Assembly: GCA_937903155.1 (NCBI GenBank)
Contig: CALCZU010000140.1
Coordinates: forward strand, 1 to 14,697
Length of the DNA stretch: 14,697 bases
DNA from: an uncultured Bdellovibrionales bacterium
GTDB lineage: Bacteria > Bdellovibrionota > FAC87 > UBA2466
Reading direction: 5' to 3'
The position numbers were made by a program, and so were the translations under genes. Every line of letters starts with the position of its first letter. Position 1 is the stretch's first letter. The notes under the pieces were generated by a model. That model did not search any database. It was given only the letters and a program-made list of their open reading frames with translations, and had not been told where the DNA came from. Of this stretch, positions 8,074 to 14,488 are shown one piece after another.

Positions 8074-9716
8074 AAGAGATTCGAGCCTATCGCGGAACTG
8101 AACTTCATTGCAAAGGTTGGATTCAGGAAGCCGTCCTAAGAATGCTGATGAACAATCTAGATCCGGATGTCGCCGAGCGACCCGAGGATCTCATTGTTTA
8201 TGGCGGAACCGGAAAAGCCGTTCGCAATTGGGAATCCTACGAAGCGATTGTTAGAACTCTAAAGACCCTCGAAAATAACGAAACCCTTCTCATTCAGTCG
8301 GGAAAACCTGTCGGTGTAATGCGATCGCATGAAGACGCGCCTCGAGTGATCTTGGCAAATTCGAATTTGGTTCCGCATTGGGCAAACTGGGATTACTTCA
8401 GAGAGCTCGAAGCCAAAGGCCTCATCATGTATGGCCAAATGACGGCGGGGTCGTGGATCTACATCGGAAGCCAGGGAATTGTCCAAGGGACTTACGAAAC
8501 TTTTGCGTCTGCTGCAAAAAAGCATTTCAACGGAAGCCTCGCCGGAAAATGGATTTTATCCGCCGGCTTAGGAGGCATGGGAGGCGCTCAGCCCCTCGCT
8601 GCGACCATGAATGGTGCGTGCTTTTTAGGGATTGAGATTGATCCGAAACGCATTCAGCGTCGGCTTGAGACGGGTTATCTCGACTGCATGGAAACGGATT
8701 TAGGAAAAGCCTTAGAAAAAATTCAAAAAGCGCTTCAAGAGAAAAAAGCACTGTCGGTCGGCCTTTTAGGAAATGCCGCAGACGTAGTGCCTCAAATCGC
8801 CAAGGGAAACCTTCTTCCAGATATGGTGACCGACCAGACGTCTTCTCATGATCCTTTGGTAGGATATGTTCCGAACGGAATTTCTCTCGCAGAAGCCAAT
8901 CGGCTTAGAAAAGAAGATCCGAAGGAGTACATTAAACGCTCGCGCGCCGCGATTGCAGTTCACGTCCGAGGAATGCTCGAGTTTTTGAAAAAAGGAATTC
9001 CGACTTTTGATTACGGAAATAATATCCGTGCGGTGGCGCAAGAAGAAGGCGTCAAAGATGCGTTTTTAATTCCAGGATTTGTTCCGGAATATATCCGTCC
9101 GCTCTTTTGCGAAGGGGCAGGGCCTTTTCGGTGGGTCGCTCTCTCAGGCGATCCTGAAGACATTTACGTCACCGACCAAGCTCTTTTAAAACTTTTCCCT
9201 GAGAAAAAAGAACTCGCTCGTTGGCTGAAACTTGCGAAAGAGAAAATCCAATTTCAAGGATTGCCCGCGCGCATTTGCTGGTTAAATTATGGCGAACGCG
9301 AAAAGGCGGGACTTTTATTCAATCAACTCGTCAGAGAGAAAAAAGTGAAGGCCCCTCTCGTCATTGGGCGAGATCACTTAGACTGCGGAAGTGTCGCTTC
9401 TCCAAATCGTGAGACGGAGAACATGAAAGATGGAAGTGATGCGATTGCGGACTGGCCTATCTTAAATGCGATGATTAACTCAATTAATGGCGCGAGTTGG
9501 GTGAGCGTCCATCATGGGGGAGGGGTGGGAATTGGCTATTCCATTCACGCCGGGATGGTGATTGTCGCAGATGGAACGGCGGCTGCAGACATTCGAATTT
9601 CCCGAGTTTTAAATTCGGACCCTGCAATGGGAGTTTTTAGACACGCCGATAGTGGTTACGAAATCGCGCAAGAAGTTGCGAAGAAGAAACATTTACAGAT
9701 TCCGATGCTCAAATGA
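8070..9716 (+). CDS. hutU: urocanate hydratase (urocanase)
   Basis: HutU adds water to urocanate to give 4-imidazolone-5-propionate, using tightly bound NAD+ as an electrophile. The 548-residue protein is close to the usual length. The N-terminal IRAYRGTELHCKGWIQEA, the YGQMTAGSWIYIGSQGIVQG block, the NAD-binding GLGGMGGAQPLAATMNGA and the DQTSSHDPLVGY segment are all present. C403 in RICWLNYGERE corresponds to the conserved active-site Cys of Pseudomonas urocanase. The C-terminal SVHHGGGVGIGYSIHAG is also intact. The TTG start overlaps the hutH stop by 4 nt (TTGA). Its own stop overlaps the hutI ATG as ATGA, so hutH, hutU and hutI look translationally coupled. Confidence 0.97.
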   Translation: MKEIRAYRGTELHCKGWIQEAVLRMLMNNLDPDVAERPEDLIVYGGTGKAVRNWESYEAIVRTLKTLENNETLLIQSGKPVGVMRSHEDAPRVILANSNLVPHWANWDYFRELEAKGLIMYGQMTAGSWIYIGSQGIVQGTYETFASAAKKHFNGSLAGKWILSAGLGGMGGAQPLAATMNGACFLGIEIDPKRIQRRLETGYLDCMETDLGKALEKIQKALQEKKALSVGLLGNAADVVPQIAKGNLLPDMVTDQTSSHDPLVGYVPNGISLAEANRLRKEDPKEYIKRSRAAIAVHVRGMLEFLKKGIPTFDYGNNIRAVAQEEGVKDAFLIPGFVPEYIRPLFCEGAGPFRWVALSGDPEDIYVTDQALLKLFPEKKELARWLKLAKEKIQFQGLPARICWLNYGEREKAGLLFNQLVREKKVKAPLVIGRDHLDCGSVASPNRETENMKDGSDAIADWPILNAMINSINGASWVSVHHGGGVGIGYSIHAGMVIVADGTAAADIRISRVLNSDPAMGVFRHADSGYEIAQEVAKKKHLQIPMLK

Positions 9717-10936
9717 ATACCGATAACTTAATTATTTACGAAAATATTCAACAGCTTTTGACGATGGAGGGCGTTGTAAAAAAACAAGGGCGTCATGTTC
9801 AGGCAGAAGACTTAGGAGTGATCGAAAACGCCTCGGTCGTTGCAGACGCTGATACCAGCCTCATCGTTTGGGTCGGAAAAACGAATGAACTTCCCAAAGA
9901 ATTCGAATCTGTTATCAATCGATTCTCAAGCGTTGGAGAAGTCTGGCTTCCGGAACTCGTCGAATGTCATACCCATTTGATCTACGCGGGTTCGAGACAC
10001 CATGACTATGGACTTCGCTGCCAGGGAAAATCTTATTTGCAAGTCGCCGCTGAAGGGGGTGGGATCCTTTCGACGCTCAAACACACCAGAGCCGCCAGCT
10101 CTCGCGAGCTCGAAGAATCGGCGATCCACGATGTGGATCTTTTTCAAAAGTTCGGAGTTGGAACGATTGAAATTAAATCGGGTTACGGGCTTTCGTTAGA
10201 ATCTGAGATTAAAATCTTAGAGTGCATTAAAAATCTCTCCGAAAAGACAAACGTTCATCTCATCTCGACGTTTTTACCAGCGCACGCAACCCCTCCCGAA
10301 TTCAAAGGGAGAACCGACGAGTATGTCGATGTCATTTGTCGAGAGTGGATTCCTGAAATCGCCAAAAGAAATCTCGCGCTTTTTTTTGATGCCTTTATTG
10401 AAGAAGGCTATTTCTCGGTCCCTCAAACTAAAAAACTTTGTGAAACCGCGCTCGCTGCAGGATTAAAATTGAAATTGCATGCGGATCAATTTAATGCGCT
10501 GGGTGGCACCGAACTCGGAGTGGATCTCGGCGCTGTGAGTATCGATCATTTGGACAATGCTTCAGATTCCGCCGTAAAAAAACTTGCGAATTCGAATACG
10601 GTTGCTGTTCTTTGTCCAGGCGCTTCGCTCTTCACCGGAACACCGTATCCTCCTGCCCGAAAGATTCTCGATCAGGGAGGGGTCGTCGCTATTTCAACCG
10701 ATTACAACCCGGGCACTTGCCCCAGTCGCAATCTTCCTTTGATGACAACACTCGCTTGCTCCCAAATGAAAATGGCAGTCCCAGAAGCGATTGCCGCCGT
10801 GACCTACAATGCCGCCCGCGCTCTTTCTTTGGAAAATGAAGTGGGTGCTCTCTTGGCCGGTCGTCCCTTTCGAGCCTGCCAACTCAAAGCCGACTCCTAC
10901 GAACTCCTCCCATACTCTTTCGGCGAACTGACTTAG
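9713..10936 (+). CDS. hutI: imidazolonepropionase, short C-terminus
   Basis: HutI is an amidohydrolase-fold enzyme that hydrolyses imidazolone-5-propionate to N-formimino-L-glutamate. Metal ligands are conserved: H86 and H88 (ECHTHLIYAG), H256 (KLHADQF) and D330 (STDYNPGT). IEIKSGYGL, STFLPAHATPPEF and the GGGILSTLKHTRAAS segment also fit the family. The start overlaps hutU as ATGA. The end, YELLPYSFGELT, stops where other members continue from a YHFGVN-type motif into a final strand, so about a dozen residues seem to be missing; the frame before it is clean. The usual KADLV segment after the Gly-rich turn is also altered (RPFRACQLKAD). The enzyme probably works, because the active site is complete. 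No hutG or hutF follows, so the fate of formiminoglutamate is not shown here. Confidence 0.95.
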   Translation: MNTDNLIIYENIQQLLTMEGVVKKQGRHVQAEDLGVIENASVVADADTSLIVWVGKTNELPKEFESVINRFSSVGEVWLPELVECHTHLIYAGSRHHDYGLRCQGKSYLQVAAEGGGILSTLKHTRAASSRELEESAIHDVDLFQKFGVGTIEIKSGYGLSLESEIKILECIKNLSEKTNVHLISTFLPAHATPPEFKGRTDEYVDVICREWIPEIAKRNLALFFDAFIEEGYFSVPQTKKLCETALAAGLKLKLHADQFNALGGTELGVDLGAVSIDHLDNASDSAVKKLANSNTVAVLCPGASLFTGTPYPPARKILDQGGVVAISTDYNPGTCPSRNLPLMTTLACSQMKMAVPEAIAAVTYNAARALSLENEVGALLAGRPFRACQLKADSYELLPYSFGELT

Positions 10937-10965
10937 TAAGCAGTAGAATTAAAAACTATTAGAAA

Positions 10966-11067
10966 CCCGTCTTTGCAAGGAGCGAAGCGACGAAGCAATC
11001 TCGCTGCAAAAGAGCGCTCATGTTATCGGCGAGATTGCTTCGTCGCTTCGCTCCTCGCAAAGACGGG
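10966..11067. repeat. Long near-perfect palindromic repeat (REP/MITE-like), probable bidirectional terminator
   Basis: Two 39-nt arms (10966-11004 and 11029-11067) are inverted copies with a single mismatch (A10977 against C11056), around a 24-nt loop. In RNA from the minus strand the mismatch becomes a G-U pair, so that strand would fold completely. The outer ends read CCCGTCTTTGC and the inner arm GAAGCAATCTCGC. The element sits between the convergent stop codons of hutI (10936) and the DUF4833-like gene (11096), a usual place for such repeats and for a terminator. T-rich tracts flank it but do not directly follow the stem. A related half-element is at the right end of the contig. No protein is encoded by it. 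Confidence 0.9.
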
Positions 11068-11095
11068 CATTAAGACGCTTTTTCCTTTTAAGATT

Positions 11096-11581
11096 TTAGT
11101 TCTCAATGATTTCCTGAACTTTTTGTTGAGTACTGAGGTCAATCCCACTCAGCGTAATGGAAACCACTCTGGGAATAATCCCGGGCCCCTCTGTTTTTAC
11201 ATAAACTGTTTTTAGAATCGATTCTTTTCCTTGGATGAGCGTCACCGCGACGGGATTAGATTCTCCGGGAAGGCATTTTCCAGTCAGTGATTTTTTTGAG
11301 ACCGCTTTCAACGAGAAGACGACTTTGTCTTTTGCAGTAGATAAAATTTTAACTCCGTAAGCCCTGCGTTTTTCAATCCCCGTGAGTTCTTCTCTTGTGC
11401 CTTTTTTTGTATTCATCACCCAGTAAGGATGAATGGGAGTCTTAGGGTTGGGAACACAACCCTCATGAATCATTTCGTAGACGACTTGATTCGTATTCGT
11501 CGAACGTTCGAGTGTAAAAAGGGGACTGGATTCTGCTAAAAGCACGGTCGAAAAAAGCAAAATGGAAAGAGATGTTTTCAC
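11096..11581 (-). CDS. Secreted DUF4833-like protein
   Basis: The function is unknown. From the GTG at 11581 the protein is 161 residues with a short signal peptide-like start (MKTSLSILLFSTVLLAESS), so export to the periplasm or beyond is likely. The body resembles the DUF4833 family as I remember it: LERSTNTNQVVYE near the start, then HPYWVMNTKKGTREELTGIEKRRAYGVKI, and a closing VSITLSGIDLSTQQKVQE. This match is from memory of the family pattern, not a search. An in-frame GTG at 11614 would give 172 residues and a longer signal region; neither start has a strong ribosome binding site. The gene points towards hutI and is separated from it by the palindromic repeat. It is transcribed divergently from the outer-membrane protein gene. 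Confidence 0.75.
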   Translation of the reverse strand: MKTSLSILLFSTVLLAESSPLFTLERSTNTNQVVYEMIHEGCVPNPKTPIHPYWVMNTKKGTREELTGIEKRRAYGVKILSTAKDKVVFSLKAVSKKSLTGKCLPGESNPVAVTLIQGKESILKTVYVKTEGPGIIPRVVSITLSGIDLSTQQKVQEIIEN

Positions 11582-11588
11582 GATGCCT

Positions 11589-11594
11589 ATTCTA
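11589..11594 (-). promoter_or_regulatory. Possible extended -10 element for the DUF4833-like gene
   Basis: Read on the minus strand, TGATAGAAT has the extended -10 form TG-N-TAGAAT, with five of six matches to TATAAT. It ends 7 nt before the GTG at 11581, which would put the transcription start at or next to the start codon. No good -35 is visible. If the gene instead starts at 11614, this match lies inside the coding region and would be meaningless. Confidence 0.3.
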
Positions 11595-11654
11595 TCAAAA
11601 ATACCAAGCTTCACAGGGACACATTTCAGTATGAGAAGTGTTAAGGTTATGTTA

Positions 11655-11682
11655 TTGAAATGACGACTCGACGCATTAATAT
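11655..11682 (+). promoter_or_regulatory. Candidate promoter for the OMP-lipoprotein operon
   Basis: TTGAAA (11655-11660) and TAATAT (11677-11682) are spaced by 16 nt. The predicted start would be near 11689, within about 2 nt of the ATG at 11691, again implying a very short or absent leader. No Shine-Dalgarno precedes the ATG. Confidence 0.35.
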
Positions 11683-11690
11683 TGGTTGCT

Positions 11691-12401
11691 ATGAATAAAA
11701 TACTGAAATTACTATCTATTTTGTCGATTTTTTCGCCGCTCTTGCAGGCAGAGGACGCCTTACGGAGCTCAACCACGGGCTTTTATCCCATCTGGGAAAA
11801 CACTGGAAATATCGAAGGCCACCGACTGGCACGTGTTGGGATCTCAGATGCAGAAGTTGGAATCGGCAATTTCGCTCAAATCGGAATCAATCCCGTTCTG
11901 TTTGCGTACCGAACTCCGAATGCGTATCTCAAATTTAATTTAGGAAGAACCGAAGTCTCGAGATGGTCTTTGCAGTTAGGTTTTTACTACGTTCTCGAAC
12001 AAGCGAGTCGTTCATCGATGTCTCCAATGTATGTGAGCCGTCTCGACAATCCCGACTTCACACTTCTTCTCGCACCCACAAGTTTAAACCATTCGTTAAA
12101 CCTGTCGGGATGGATGCAAATTCATCAAAGTCTCACCGCTCTTCCAGAAATCAGTTCTGGCAAATTAGATAATCGGATCTTCGCAGGATATTCGGCAGTC
12201 GCAGAATTTCTTCCTGAAGAACGTCATGGGATTTTACTTCACTTCTCAGAAGTGGGCTTCTGGGATCATGATTTTAATTTACTGGGCGCAAGTTATCGCT
12301 ACCGCAATACCTGGATGGAATTTCGATTGGGATATTTTTACCGCGTTCACAAAACAGGGGCACAAAGCTCCCCCCTCTTTAACTTAACCTTTTTATTATG
12401 A
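11691..12401 (+). CDS. Probable outer-membrane beta-barrel protein, unknown function
   Basis: I do not recognise a named family. The ATG at 11691 gives 236 residues with a clear signal peptide (MNKILKLLSILSIFSPLLQA, likely cleaved before ED). The mature part has many short segments of alternating polar and hydrophobic or aromatic residues, such as NAYLKFNLGRTE, WSLQLGFYYVLE, WMEFRLGYFYRVH and SPLFNLTFLL, the pattern of membrane beta-strands. The end is hydrophobic but lacks a terminal aromatic residue, so the barrel call is an inference. A TTG at 11682 would add three residues and is less likely. The TGA overlaps the next ATG by 4 nt (ATGA), so it is coupled to the lipoprotein phosphodiesterase gene and may act with it at the cell envelope. 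It is divergent from the DUF4833-like gene. Confidence 0.7.
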   Translation: MNKILKLLSILSIFSPLLQAEDALRSSTTGFYPIWENTGNIEGHRLARVGISDAEVGIGNFAQIGINPVLFAYRTPNAYLKFNLGRTEVSRWSLQLGFYYVLEQASRSSMSPMYVSRLDNPDFTLLLAPTSLNHSLNLSGWMQIHQSLTALPEISSGKLDNRIFAGYSAVAEFLPEERHGILLHFSEVGFWDHDFNLLGASYRYRNTWMEFRLGYFYRVHKTGAQSSPLFNLTFLL

Positions 12402-13858
12402 AGCAAAAACGGTTTCTTATTTTCACAGGTCTTCTTTGTCTCTCTATTTTATCGGGATGCGATTGGTTGCAGTCCAGTTTTTTAAATGGAATTCCCATTT
12501 GCGGTAGCCAAAACAAGGAAATCAAAGTCTATCTCGCGATCGACGGACTGTCTTATTCTTCAGTCGAAAAAGCGCGCGCTCAAGGGGCCTTTGCGGGAAA
12601 CAGCTGGCGACACTCTAAATTCATCACAACGTTCCCAGGCACCTCCGATGCGAGTTGGACTCGGATCCTGCACACGGAACCCCTCGTCGGATACGAATAT
12701 ACTTATTTCGATCCCTCTCAAGATAAAATCATCAACCCGGGGATGTCGGGACTCGTGAAACACGTGGTTCCTACTTTTGTAGATGGAATGAGCATGGAGG
12801 CCCCTTATTTGAAAGCCTTTGACTACCGCTCAAACGGATACACCCATTCGATCGGTGTTTATCACGATACTTTTGCAAATCTCGGTGAGAGCTATGACAA
12901 TCTGTTTTTTACTCTAGATGGCAGATCTCAGACGAATTCTACATTTTCTGCCTATCTGATCGAAATCGATGCGATGGGGCATATTTTCAAGCCTGAAGAT
13001 GTCGTCGAATCGCTTCGAATCCTCGATAAGAAGATCAATGTCTTTAAAGCAAAACACCCGGATAAAAAATTCGTCTTCACGATTTTAGCGGATCACGGCA
13101 TCGATTTCGTGAATGTCGAATCAAAAAACCTGATGAAGCTTTCTGAAGAGATAAAGAAAGTCGGCGTCACTCCCGTTGAAAACATTCGTGGTCAAACGGC
13201 TCCCCACTACGCAGTCCCCATCGATCATGTGCGCTTAACTTATCTTTCACTCCACACTTCAGCCGAGCAAGTGAAACCAGTCGCGACGAAAGTCTCTGAA
13301 CTTCCGTTCATTGACGTCACCGTCGCAAAAATCCGTTTTCCAAACGAGGCCCAGAAAACTTTGACGACAGACTGGTATGGAATTTACGAATCCGGTAAAG
13401 AAATCGTCGATTTCGGATACGACGCTCAGAAAAATACCTACCTTATTCCCACCGCGATGAACTGGGAGCGATTCGGGATTTCAAAAAAAGAACCGGCTGG
13501 AAAAAGTCCTACCTATAGCGAATTTTCAGATGAGGACCTCTTCGCCTTCTCCAAACACAGCGCTTATCCCGACCTTTTTTACCGAATCCGAACCGGATTG
13601 AGTGCCGTTGGCGTTCAGTACCCAGCCGATGTCCTTCTCTCGTTAAAGCCCGGATTTGCCGCCATCGGTTTTACACTTCCCGGTGGCAGCAAAGATTTCT
13701 CCCTGGCCGGCTTTCACGGTTCGCTCAGAGATTTAGGGACCGTCGCCACTCTTCTCACCGAAGAGCGCGACTTACCCGATGCCGTGCGCTCGGAAGACAT
13801 TTACAAACTCTTCCCGGACTTTCAAAAAAACGTTTCCGAAAAAACAAAACTTTACTGA
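12398..13858 (+). CDS. Lipoprotein of the alkaline phosphatase / type I phosphodiesterase superfamily
   Basis: A lipoprotein signal peptide ends in the lipobox LSGC, so C21 is the predicted lipidated residue; D22 follows, which in E. coli favours inner-membrane retention. The 486-residue body fits the alkaline phosphatase superfamily, especially nucleotide pyrophosphatase/phosphodiesterase-like members. Candidate metal ligands and nucleophile are D49 (YLAIDG), T78 (ITTFPG), D191 and H195 (IDAMGH), D232 and H233 (ADHG) and H440 (FHGS). Their order and spacing match the two-metal site of that family. The substrate cannot be told; a phosphodiester, phosphomonoester or sulfate ester is possible. 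The ATG overlaps the stop of the outer-membrane protein gene (ATGA). There is no Shine-Dalgarno, consistent with coupling. The stop overlaps the end of the opposing gene by 7 bp. Confidence 0.82.
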   Translation: MKQKRFLIFTGLLCLSILSGCDWLQSSFLNGIPICGSQNKEIKVYLAIDGLSYSSVEKARAQGAFAGNSWRHSKFITTFPGTSDASWTRILHTEPLVGYEYTYFDPSQDKIINPGMSGLVKHVVPTFVDGMSMEAPYLKAFDYRSNGYTHSIGVYHDTFANLGESYDNLFFTLDGRSQTNSTFSAYLIEIDAMGHIFKPEDVVESLRILDKKINVFKAKHPDKKFVFTILADHGIDFVNVESKNLMKLSEEIKKVGVTPVENIRGQTAPHYAVPIDHVRLTYLSLHTSAEQVKPVATKVSELPFIDVTVAKIRFPNEAQKTLTTDWYGIYESGKEIVDFGYDAQKNTYLIPTAMNWERFGISKKEPAGKSPTYSEFSDEDLFAFSKHSAYPDLFYRIRTGLSAVGVQYPADVLLSLKPGFAAIGFTLPGGSKDFSLAGFHGSLRDLGTVATLLTEERDLPDAVRSEDIYKLFPDFQKNVSEKTKLY

Positions 13859-14271
13859 ATCCGTTGGCAAACGGAATTGTAAGACACATCTCCGTATTGG
13901 ATGGTCGCTGGAAAGTCGTCGCCTTCGGCGTTTGGATTTGCCGAGCGAAGCGAAAAGATAAGTTTGCCTTCAGTATAGGGAGGAAAAATATCTAATCCCG
14001 CTTTTTTCGAAAAAGCACTCATGACTGCGAACTGAGTTGGGTACTGAATTTTTAAAGGCCGCACCGGGCGAACCCGCACTTCACCGTTCCCCATTCCAAT
14101 GAACAAACTATTCGAATGTCCAAAGGTTGCATCGGTCGAGTCGGTGACCGTAAAAACCAGGTCAGTTCCTTGCGGGTTATTCGTTTTGCATTGAATTGCG
14201 GCGTGCTCCGAAGCATACGCCGACGTTACCGTGATTAATCCCAGTGCCAAATTCATCATTAGATTTTTCAT
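13852..14271 (-). CDS. Small secreted hypothetical protein
   Basis: I do not recognise a family. From the ATG at 14271 the protein is 139 residues, with a signal peptide (MKNLMMNLALGLITVTSAYA, likely cut before SEH). The mature part of about 119 residues has just two cysteines, C28 near its start and C135 near its end, which could form a disulfide tying the two ends of a small beta-rich domain. A purine-rich AAGAAAGAGAGAG tract before the ATG can serve as the ribosome binding site, and an upstream ATG at 14316 would place 15 non-signal residues first, so 14271 is preferred. It converges on the lipoprotein gene, overlapping its stop by 7 bp. A location in the periplasm or outside the cell is inferred. 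Confidence 0.7.
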   Translation of the reverse strand: MKNLMMNLALGLITVTSAYASEHAAIQCKTNNPQGTDLVFTVTDSTDATFGHSNSLFIGMGNGEVRVRPVRPLKIQYPTQFAVMSAFSKKAGLDIFPPYTEGKLIFSLRSANPNAEGDDFPATIQYGDVSYNSVCQRIQ

Positions 14272-14365
14272 TTTTTTTCTCTCTCTTTCTTGAATCCACA
14301 GTAGGTCGGTTCTCACTGAACCAAAAGTGATTTGAATTCAACAGGACTCGTGAGCAAAATAGAAT

Positions 14366-14381
14366 GATGACAAAAATCATC
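14366..14381. promoter_or_regulatory. Short inverted repeat, possible operator
   Basis: GATGA and TCATC flank a 6-nt spacer. It sits between two divergent genes, 9 nt from a stronger palindrome. On the minus strand it would fall between a weak TTGGAG -35 and TCTATT -10 pair. Five-bp arms can occur by chance, so this is tentative. Confidence 0.2.
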
Positions 14382-14389
14382 TCCAAAAA

Positions 14390-14404
14390 GGGTAACGCTT
14401 ACCC
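14390..14404. promoter_or_regulatory. Perfect inverted repeat: operator or minus-strand terminator
   Basis: GGGTAA-CGC-TTACCC is a perfect 6-bp palindrome with a 3-nt loop in the intergenic region between the divergent secreted-protein gene and the small peptide gene. Read on the minus strand the stem is followed by TTTTTGG, a terminator-like layout, but no minus-strand gene ends here in this window. On the plus strand a TAGAAT (14410-14415, five of six to TATAAT) begins 5 nt after it, so it could instead be a regulator binding site at a promoter for the small gene. Confidence 0.4.
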
Positions 14405-14443
14405 ATAATTAGAATGCAGAGCTCGGTGTGGTGGGTATGTGCC

Positions 14444-14471
14444 TTGATTTTTCGCGAGAAGTGCCTAAATT
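14444..14471 (+). promoter_or_regulatory. Candidate promoter for the 37-codon gene
   Basis: TTGATT (14444-14449) and TAAATT (14466-14471) are 16 nt apart, just upstream of the ribosome binding site. A start near 14478 would leave an 11-nt leader that begins at the Shine-Dalgarno. The TAGAAT at 14410-14415 is a competing -10 that would give a leader of about 67 nt. Confidence 0.3.
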
Positions 14472-14477
14472 AAAGAG

Positions 14478-14483
14478 AAGGAG
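14478..14483 (+). promoter_or_regulatory. Strong ribosome binding site of the small peptide gene
   Basis: AAGGAG lies 5 nt before the ATG at 14489. It is among the best Shine-Dalgarno matches in the window and is the main reason for calling such a short gene real. Confidence 0.65.
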
Positions 14484-14488
14484 TCATC

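Noticed and set aside
10973..11215. An 80-codon open frame on the plus strand across the palindrome
   Set aside because: It is made of the repeat itself and the antisense of the DUF4833-like gene, with no family resemblance and no ribosome binding site.
13920..13960. Palindrome CGCC-TTC-GGCG and a GAGCGAAGCGAA stretch resembling the repeat arms
   Set aside because: They lie inside the coding region of the secreted protein with a normal frame, and the shared word is short and low in complexity.
14308..14322. Small hairpin GGTTC-TCACT-GAACC upstream of the secreted-protein gene
   Set aside because: Five-bp arms without a T-tract or a matching site nearby; likely to be chance.
14364..14408. 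Very short open frame MMTKIISKKGNAYP in the intergenic region
   Set aside because: No ribosome binding site, only 14 codons, and it overlaps the inverted repeats that are better seen as regulatory.
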